From NCBI GenBank assembly GCA_009760855.2, contig WPIO01000033.1, forward strand, positions 2,334,501 to 2,398,500: a stretch of DNA of 64,000 nt, written 5' to 3'. The first letter of the stretch is position 1. Every line of letters starts with the position of its first letter. The translations under genes were made by a program, and so were the position numbers. Below, piece by piece: positions 62,096-64,000 of this stretch. The notes under the pieces were generated by a model that searched no databases, was not told the origin of the DNA, and worked only from the letters and a program-made list of their open reading frames with translations. The DNA is from Cristatella mucedo. Its lineage: Eukaryota; Bryozoa; Phylactolaemata; Cristatellidae.

Positions 62096-64000
62096 ACATG
62101 CGTGCCTGTGCATTGGAAGTGTGTGTGTGGTATTAGAGATCGCCCGGATACCGAAGCATATGAAGCAGTCGCACGGTCACGGCACAGTTGCTCTCAGATT
62201 AGATCTGCTGCAATTTGCAACCACTATCAGACTATCGTTGGCAAGCCTTTTTCAAGTTATTCAGCACCTTGCTGCCACCACCACCCTTGCTGCAGCTGCT
62301 GGGTTCCCTCACCGAGGCAAGGCCCTGCAGGCCATACAGCCTCTGAGGGCTGCTCTGCTTGGTTGGGAGTGTGCAGATGTAGGGGTCTGCAGATGTGGAG
62401 GTGTGGTTGAGGTTCGTTGGGGGCTCGTGTTGCAACTCTTCGCCCAGGTGCCTGCAGCTGCGGGAGCTGCACTGGCTATTCGATCAGGAAAAGCAGTGAG
62501 GTGCTCTCCTCTGCAATCCTGCCCTGGCAGTCAAACGTTGACACATCCCGGATTTCACGTTGCCATGTCCCTCACTGCCCCCCACAGTTGGCTATTGCTT
62601 GTTGCCCACTGCATGTCTACCCATTGAAACCCTCACTTGTGGCTAGCTGATTCAACAGGCTCATTTGTATAGTGGCACATGAGCCTTACTGGCCATCACT
62701 ACTGCTTGCAGTTGGCAATAAAGGTTTGCCTACTGCATGACTCGAATCCACGATCTGGGCTGTGAAGTGCTAGTGCCTGATCGCTGGGCTAAGACCCAGT
62801 GACTTGCGTAATGGCTTTCTTACAAAGAGCATTACATCCTGACCTTAAAAAAACTTGCACTGGCCAGCATTTCGAACATACATAGCATATATAGCAATGA
62901 CAAGCTGCAATGATAGCTGCAGGGGTGGCAGTGATTCAAAGGAATACTCTTTTTAATCTGTCATTGGCAGCTTATGAGCCATCTTTTTTCTCTCCAGAGA
63001 GACCATCGAAGCTTAGATTCATCATCAATGTCTGCATGCTGATAGTTTCGAGTGATTTTCTTTGCTCGTTAGTCATTAGTTTTTGGTGCTGTGCTCTGGT
63101 AAGCTGTGTGCCATAAAATATTCGAATGTACCTGCAGGTCTGTAGATATTACAGCATGTAAATTGCTGTTGCACATTCACTGGATGGTATTTTTTTGAAA
63201 ATAGTACTATGCATTTCCTTGCCGTTACGAAATATCTTGATAGCTTTATCATTGCAGCTCAATGCCATTGTAACATGCGCAGAAGGCCCGTGAGTTTGTT
63301 CTTCTCTCTGTATGTATTCTTCAAAACATTGTTGATACAGATTCACAATGGAGGACTAGATTCATTCACCGAGCTACTGGTGCAGTTTCTTCCGTCAGCC
63401 CTCATTACAGTTCTGTATGTGATCTGCCCTTCGGTTTTTGCAAAGGTTGCTGCTCTTGAACAGTATCTGCCGGCCAATCAGTTGATTATTACGCTCCTAA
63501 GGTATGTTATCTCAGCGATTTATAGTCTGCTTATTCGAGCGACTTTCTTGCATGCTTGTGAGAGTCTCCTGGTTTCGTGGGGCGAGCGCACCGATGAGTC
63601 CGATATGCCGACCCTTTTGGTTGCCCATCGTGCCAGCCATCGTTCTTATGCCGCTGGCTCCTATTGGTTTCGAGGTATAGCCTCATGTCTTTGCTGCTGA
63701 AGTTTAGTCTGAGGTTCTGTCGATTTGGAAATTTTATGTGAAAATAGAGGTTCCCTGACCACAGGCTCAGTTAATGGAAGCTCAAATAGAACACATCTTC
63801 TGCTGTCCCATGTTGCGAAGGCATCGTGATCAAAATGCGGACTGTATGATTTGCTTGCACTGTTAGAGATATGTGTAGGCGTAGGTGTGCACTGAAAACC
63901 AACCGTGCATAATCGTCTGTTGGAATTCGTTTGCCTGATGCAGCTCATGGCGTGCTTTTCATTTTGTTTAGGATCGTAATGGTACGTCTTGCTACATTGT
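37555..64000 (+). CDS. TMC: TMC (transmembrane channel-like) family gene, partial, nine coding segments
   Basis: This is the gene-level entry; segments are listed separately. TMC proteins are multi-pass membrane proteins of the TMC/TMEM16/OSCA superfamily; TMC1/2 form mechanotransduction channels, while roles of most other members are less clear. Seen in the sequence: nine segments joined by GT-AG introns whose phases match at every junction (2, 0, 1, 0, 2, 0, 0, 2). The conceptual protein of about 591 residues runs in family order: basic N-terminus, SLKKIEG-HFGSG motif before TM1, TM1, extracellular loop with four N-glycosylation sequons, FFQGT-GFLE followed by LLFYG, TM2, KVFAGWDF linker, TM3, TM4. 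The start codon and roughly the C-terminal half lie outside what I can see. From memory the N-terminal layout looks most like the TMC7/TMC5 group, but the subfamily is tentative. Introns are packed with transposon copies. Confidence 0.9.
38165..38576 (+). mobile_element. LINE family A, 3' end
   Basis: Sense copy starting at caaatcctttggagaccgtg: [20 protein letters not shown] is readable in frame, followed by a complete 3' untranslated region and ATT end. It lies just inside the TMC intron and extends the preceding exon's frame by chance. Confidence 0.93.
38918..39180 (+). mobile_element. LINE family B, 3' end
   Basis: Sense fragment: tgctaccgacaatggctcat, ctgagctgctacttccatgc, tttatggccttgtggagtta, ending cagacggagatacatgcata. 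Confidence 0.88.
39205..40538 (-). mobile_element. LINE family A, long copy with readable RT end
   Basis: Antisense copy. The 199-codon reverse frame (39832-40431) contains [20 protein letters not shown], a damaged catalytic block ([10 protein letters not shown] in place of [10 protein letters not shown]), [16 protein letters not shown] and [20 protein letters not shown]. The loss of A-D-D means no polymerase activity even where the frame is open. It ends at the SINE2-like fragment. Confidence 0.93.
40539..40636 (-). mobile_element. SINE2-like fragment
   Basis: Antisense piece joined to the end of a LINE A copy: tctctatctaggtgctttat and gggctctagccc correspond to the SINE2 tail and box B, while the far end (aaggcaagtatcttacctc) looks more like SINE1. 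It may be a hybrid or simply diverged. Confidence 0.55.
40750..42006 (+). mobile_element. LINE family B, RT copy fused to a LINE A tail
   Basis: Sense copy with [17 protein letters not shown] at the start, block A ([20 protein letters not shown]), block B ([18 protein letters not shown]), [20 protein letters not shown] and [20 protein letters not shown]. The catalytic block reads YTDATQ instead of YADDTQ, so it is inactive. Block A is partly duplicated (about 41222-41298). The copy stops in the MAARLV codons and continues without a break as a LINE A tail. Confidence 0.94.
42010..42247 (+). mobile_element. LINE family A, 3' untranslated tail joined to LINE B
   Basis: Sense tail: tatgcgtgctgacactgtgc, gcaaatgtaaagcgcctaga, aagagattaagttctctgag, then a long TTA microsatellite (about 42208-42247). 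It begins directly at the break of the LINE B copy. Confidence 0.93.
42693..42855 (-). mobile_element. SINE1, tRNA-derived
   Basis: Antisense copy in a TMC intron: gactagctgatttaacagcc at the 3' end, a gttggcaataaaggatcccc body, attcgaacctacaaccc as box B complement, and cttacctcctaggctatcac as head complement. Confidence 0.85.
44229..44298 (+). CDS. TMC: TMC gene, short second segment (candidate)
   Basis: This is a 70-nt candidate exon. It follows a good pyrimidine-rich acceptor (tgcttttcgtttag) and ends at a weaker donor (AAG before gtgcag). It enters in phase 2 and leaves in phase 0, exactly what is needed to join the segments at 37555-38125 and 46569-46647. It adds a hydrophilic, probably helical stretch reading [18 protein letters not shown] between the KRSTR motif and the W-x-x-F-K motif. 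TMC proteins have a charged helical stretch of similar length there. All three frames are open over this short span, so the coding call rests on phase, position and composition rather than a conserved motif. Confidence 0.42.
44299..46568 (+). other. TMC intron (gtgcag to ttgtag)
   Basis: This intron is 2.3 kb. It contains a degraded sense-strand LINE A copy at about 45500-46172. The stretches 44299-45499 and 46173-46568 hold nothing I can name. A possible 78-nt phase-0 cassette at 44750-44827 was considered and not accepted. Confidence 0.5.
45500..46172 (+). mobile_element. LINE family A, diverged 3' half
   Basis: Sense copy: gcattcgtgacatcctttct, cattacaccacttcttgctg, acctgcactggctccatatc, then cgtactaacctcaaatcatt and a worn tail. 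It contains an internal deletion around 45735 that removes the APAYLSD-type block. Confidence 0.87.
46569..46647 (+). CDS. TMC: TMC gene, segment before TM1 (SLKKIEG motif)
   Basis: This 79-nt exon lies between acceptor ccttgtag and donor gttagt. It enters in phase 0 and leaves in phase 1. It reads W-T-T-F-K-R-R-L and ends in Y-K-K-S-L-K-K-I-E with a split Gly. That agrees with the TMC pattern of an aromatic/basic helix followed by S-L-K-x-I-E-G immediately before F-G-x-G and TM1. The next segment starts with two bases that complete the Gly codon and continues HFGSGI. An in-frame stop just upstream of the acceptor shows that the open frame is limited to the exon. Confidence 0.85.
46648..46896 (+). 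other. TMC intron (gttagt to ctgcag)
   Basis: A short 249-base phase-1 intron between the SLKKIE exon and the TM1 exon, with no repeat that I recognise. Its small size beside multi-kb neighbours fits an intron that has escaped transposon insertion. Confidence 0.8.
46897..47273 (+). CDS. TMC: TMC gene, TM1 and first extracellular loop
   Basis: This 377-nt exon lies between acceptor cttctgcag and donor gtacgt, phase 1 in and phase 0 out. It reads [10 protein letters not shown], then a hydrophobic helix of about 24 residues ([20 protein letters not shown]) that is TM1. A loop of about 80 residues follows with four N-glycosylation sequons (NST, NST, NNS, NSS), two adjacent Cys residues and the end [12 protein letters not shown]. 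The sequons fit an extracellular loop. The ending is the conserved lead-in to GFLE at the start of the next exon. The in-frame ATG inside HFGSGIM is internal, not the start of the protein. Confidence 0.92.
48384..48570. mobile_element. SPIN-like non-autonomous hAT element, copy 2
   Basis: This 187-bp relative of the element at 20532 lies in a TMC intron, same orientation. The left end is eroded (AAGCAGTTCTCAACC) and the right end reads GGTTGAGAACTACTG. The flanks AACTATGC (48376-48383) and CACTATGC (48571-48578) agree at seven of eight bases and carry TA at positions 4-5. The internal GGGGTCGCCACAACATGAGG block is kept. It has diverged more from the terminal consensus than copy 1, so it is older or less constrained. 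Confidence 0.9.
49270..49396 (-). mobile_element. SINE2, tRNA head with LINE A-like tail
   Basis: Antisense copy. From left: the complement of a LINE A-type 3' tail (gcccaaagagaacttaatct then aggcgcttcacat), then the complement of a tRNA-like head (gggctcgagccc, then taaccactggaccaaacc). It is closely similar to the sense copy at 52637. The head carries a clear box A (tggtccagcggttaag in the sense orientation). Confidence 0.9.
49886..50582. mobile_element. LINE family B, rearranged (minus, plus, minus)
   Basis: Three pieces: 49886-49998 antisense 3' end (cacaaagccacaaggactaa, atacgatagccaacagactt); 50000-50365 sense ORF2 C-terminal region (cttgactgctgcaattcctc, ggctaccgaaaaaaccatta); 50366-50582 antisense, resuming where the first piece stopped (gaaagtgaggagcatagctg). 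The middle and last pieces cover partly the same part of the element, so this is not a simple inversion. Confidence 0.85.
50649..50796 (-). mobile_element. SINE1, tRNA-derived, split by a hAT element
   Basis: Antisense copy: tattagctgatttaacagc, cggctatcaccaccgcttac, the box B complement ggatttgaaccc, and the head complement up to cacctcctaggc. The head is then interrupted by the 373-bp hAT element; a few bases (tcctaggctatta, from 51170) continue it on the far side. Confidence 0.87.
50797..51169. mobile_element. 373-bp non-autonomous hAT element inside a SINE
   Basis: Ends are CAGAGGTCGGTAAACT on the left and, read inward from the right, CAGCGGTCAGCAAACT. They are flanked by exact 8-bp duplications TCCTAGGC (50789-50796 and 51170-51177), again with TA in the centre. 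The body has short GATCCGGCCTA-type repeats and no open frame. The duplicated octamer belongs to the antisense SINE1 copy at 50649, whose sequence resumes briefly after the right duplication, so the hAT element came later. Its termini differ from the SPIN-like pair, so it is a separate hAT family. Confidence 0.92.
51455..51762 (-). mobile_element. LINE family A, 3' end
   Basis: Antisense copy: ATA microsatellite, tgagacctcaatctctttct, aggcattttacatttgctgc, the 3' untranslated region and the last codons (atgcatttttagtttctttt). Confidence 0.92.
51936..52013. repeat. (CAG)26 trinucleotide array
   Basis: Twenty-six uninterrupted CAG units in a TMC intron, ending 157 bases before the TM2 exon. 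The frame that would join the exon meets a TGA near 52139, so it is not translated with the exon. Confidence 0.97.
52171..52346 (+). CDS. TMC: TMC gene, TM2 segment
   Basis: This 176-nt exon follows acceptor tcttttgcag and ends at donor gtgagc, phase 0 in and phase 2 out. It begins [14 protein letters not shown], the TMC signature after the first extracellular loop, where family members read G-x-x-E-x-x-x-L-F-Y-G. After a short polar stretch, [20 protein letters not shown] forms TM2 and the exon ends V-V-Y plus a split Arg. It lies 157 bases downstream of a (CAG)26 array that is intronic: the array's frame toward the exon is closed by TGA near 52139. Confidence 0.93.
52637..52769 (+). mobile_element. 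SINE2, tRNA head with LINE A-like tail
   Basis: Sense copy of about 130 bp. Box A tggtccagcgg and box B-like gggctcgagccc mark a tRNA-like head. The 3' part, atgtgaagcgcctgaatag then agattaacttctcttgagg, follows the LINE A 3' end block by block (atgtaaagtgcctagaaag, agattgagttctctgaggg). It ends in a T-rich run. Confidence 0.92.
53171..54323 (-). mobile_element. LINE family A, best coding remnant of this family
   Basis: Antisense copy of 1.15 kb with long intact stretches. Reverse frame 54309-54010 carries [20 protein letters not shown] (intact A-D-D), [20 protein letters not shown] and SARNLGVIF. Reverse frame 53883-53413 (156 codons) carries [40 protein letters not shown] and [20 protein letters not shown]. 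The two are separated by a stop. The 5' end breaks off just upstream of the catalytic block. Low divergence suggests a recent insertion. Confidence 0.95.
55613..55712 (-). mobile_element. LINE family A, solo 3' tail
   Basis: Antisense tail: ATA run, tttgtgtagctccctcagat, aactgaacctctttctaggc, then tgctgcaaaggagcatggtc. Confidence 0.85.
56049..56319. repeat. AT-dinucleotide region with palindromic arms and direct repeats
   Basis: (AT)n runs at about 56077-56157 and 56191-56280. The second run is flanked by 23-base inverted arms (56168-56190 and 56281-56303, one mismatch). A 19-base direct repeat ggtgatactaatactgcca lies at 56058-56076 and 56301-56319. Confidence 0.9.
56401..56500. repeat. AT-rich repeat
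   Basis: Imperfect TATA/TTTATA sequence ending in acatacatatatatacacac, separated by about 80 bases from the palindromic AT region. Confidence 0.9.
56798..56945 (+). CDS. TMC: TMC gene, TM2-TM3 cytosolic linker (KVFAGWDF)
   Basis: This 148-nt exon follows acceptor ttattgccag and ends before gtcggt, phase 2 in and phase 0 out. The single leading C completes the Arg codon split after TM2. The exon reads [18 protein letters not shown], then [10 protein letters not shown], the most recognisable TMC linker motif (family form Y-x-x-K-V-F-x-G-W-D-F). It then has A-A-K-L-K-Q and ends R-Q-E-L-Q. The donor is weak at +4 to +6, but the phase and the protein continuity into the next exon support it. Confidence 0.9.
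57811..58003 (+). mobile_element. SINE1, tRNA-derived, full length
   Basis: Reference-quality sense copy. The head gtgatggcacactaggtaag carries a box A-like motif and gtgggtttgattcc is box B-like, at a tRNA-type spacing. The body repeats the complementary halves cgacctcgggaccgaggtcg. It ends in gaggctgtttaatcagctag plus a TTTA-type tail. Internal pol III promoter boxes and a tRNA-unrelated body define a SINE; it is not a functional tRNA gene. Confidence 0.92.
58730..59640 (-). pseudogene. Relic of a multicopy uncharacterised animal ORF family
   Basis: Antisense, with several frameshifts and a missing middle. Upstream part (59640-59490): [20 protein letters not shown]. Next (59480-59240, shifted frame): [20 protein letters not shown] and [20 protein letters not shown]. 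After a gap (59100-58730, further shifts): [31 protein letters not shown] and [21 protein letters not shown] recall these blocks, in this order, from a long uncharacterised protein present in many copies in cnidarians, arthropods and other animals, probably transposon-derived. I assign no function. A LINE A copy sits about 10 bases beyond its upstream end. An 18-bp tandem duplication (59373-59408) disrupts it. Confidence 0.75.
59373..59408. repeat. 18-bp exact tandem duplication
   Basis: Two identical copies of atagcctcgaatacacgg inside the antisense ORF relic; the duplication adds six codons without shifting the frame. Confidence 0.93.
59652..60056 (-). mobile_element. LINE family A, 3' end
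   Basis: Antisense copy with a 38-base ATA microsatellite, an almost consensus tail (gcgccctcagagaactcaat), the 3' untranslated region and the final codons as far as caaaggatttgaggttt. Close to the consensus of the other copies, so relatively young. Confidence 0.94.
61056..61220 (+). CDS. TMC: TMC gene, TM3 segment
   Basis: This 165-nt exon of exactly 55 codons lies between acceptor gttttccag and donor gtgggt, phase 0 on both sides. It begins [18 protein letters not shown], a charged continuation of the linker, then [19 protein letters not shown] and [10 protein letters not shown], which form TM3. It ends QQFSDKT. Arg/Lys-rich sequence before TM3 and an L-R-x-x-V-N pattern within it are usual in TMC proteins. 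Local base composition is more GC-rich than the flanking intron. Confidence 0.88.
61741..61892 (+). mobile_element. SINE1, tRNA-derived, 5' truncated
   Basis: Sense copy: ggaggtaaggtgctcactc, box B-like gtgggtttgagtac, the actgcaagcggtgtcgatag body and a gaggctattaaatcagctaa end. Confidence 0.85.
62056..62092. repeat. (TG)n-(CG)n tract
   Basis: About 22 bases of alternating TG followed by alternating CG: purine-pyrimidine alternation with Z-DNA-forming potential, within a TMC intron. Confidence 0.92.
62644..62803 (-). mobile_element. SINE1, tRNA-derived, variant head
   Basis: Antisense copy: agctgattcaacaggctcat, cagttggcaataaaggtttg, gactcgaatccacgatctg, and a head ending gggctaagacccagtgac, shared with the copy at 19051. 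Confidence 0.83.
63341..63501 (+). CDS. TMC: TMC gene, TM4 segment
   Basis: This 161-nt exon follows acceptor gttgatacag and ends at donor gtatgt, phase 0 in and phase 2 out. It reads [11 protein letters not shown], then [20 protein letters not shown], then [14 protein letters not shown] with a split Arg. TMC proteins have the same order at TM4: a hydrophobic helix starting with L-P-S, a Pro in its second half, a lysine-containing cytosolic end, then an acidic/aromatic pair before the next helix. Confidence 0.9.
63502..63971 (+). other. TMC intron (gtatgt to gtttag)
   Basis: A 470-base phase-2 intron joining the TM4 segment to the next exon. No repeat recognised. Confidence 0.72.
63972..64000 (+). 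CDS. TMC: TMC gene, start of next segment (cut by window end)
   Basis: Twenty-nine bases follow acceptor cattttgtttag. The first G completes the Arg codon split in the previous exon (AG plus G). The frame then reads IVMVRLATL and leaves the window. Phase, acceptor quality and the hydrophobic/basic character fit the start of the helix after TM4. The exon continues beyond the window, so its end is unknown. Confidence 0.72.

Larger units (their letters stand above)
61221..63340 (+). other. TMC intron (gtgggt to atacag)
   Basis: This 2.1-kb phase-0 intron holds a sense SINE1, a (TG)n-(CG)n tract and an antisense SINE1. Overlapping open frames around 61944-62650 come from GC-rich and TG-repeat sequence; no conserved motif was seen in them. 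Confidence 0.8.

Noticed and set aside
61944-62627. 227-codon open frame in a TMC intron
   Set aside because: It crosses a TG/CG tract, overlaps other open frames on both strands and shows no conserved motif; GC-rich stop-poor sequence explains it.

Overview
This window looks like nuclear DNA of an animal with a large, repeat-rich genome. It has split genes with GT-AG introns of several kb, dense non-LTR retrotransposons with microsatellite 3' ends, tRNA-derived SINEs, hAT-type DNA transposon derivatives and long simple-sequence arrays. Nothing looks bacterial, viral or organellar. The repeat types suggest an invertebrate (a lophotrochozoan or flatworm would fit), but the lineage is inferred only weakly.

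The one confident protein-coding gene is on the + strand in the right-hand part of the window. It encodes a transmembrane channel-like (TMC) protein. I could assemble nine coding segments: 37555-38125, 44229-44298, 46569-46647, 46897-47273, 52171-52346, 56798-56945, 61056-61220, 63341-63501 and 63972 to the window edge. Every junction is GT-AG and the codon phase carries across all eight introns. The segments give about 591 residues: the cytosolic N-terminus, TM1, a glycosylatable extracellular loop, TM2, the linker with the KVFAGWDF motif, TM3, TM4 and the start of the next segment. The start codon and the C-terminal half, including the rest of the TMC domain, are not in view. The second segment (70 nt) is the weakest.

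Region by region: 1-5 kb is mostly unrecognised sequence with a few old LINE scraps. 5.8-8.3 kb holds copies of LINE family A. 8.8-9.0, 17.1-17.35 and 19.6-19.7 kb are GA/CT-type arrays. 9.5-11.7 kb holds several copies of a tRNA-derived SINE (SINE1). 20.5 kb holds a 185-bp hAT element with SPIN-type (SPACE INVADERS) ends and an exact 8-bp target duplication. 23.9-25.5 kb holds the best-preserved copy of LINE family B. 28.4-42.2 kb is a patchwork of A and B copies in both orientations, with the first TMC segment inside it.

The TMC introns contain a second SPIN-like element (48.4 kb), a different 373-bp hAT element (50.8 kb) inserted in a SINE1 copy, two clear copies of a second SINE (SINE2) whose 3' end matches the LINE A tail, a (CAG)26 array 157 bp upstream of an exon, an AT-rich palindrome, and an antisense relic of a multicopy animal ORF family (58.7-59.6 kb).

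The two LINE families (CR1/L2-like reverse transcriptases) probably supply, or once supplied, the machinery for the SINEs. The short hAT elements have no transposase and would have depended on one encoded elsewhere. Almost all long open reading frames outside the TMC segments are LINE remnants or artefacts of simple repeats.
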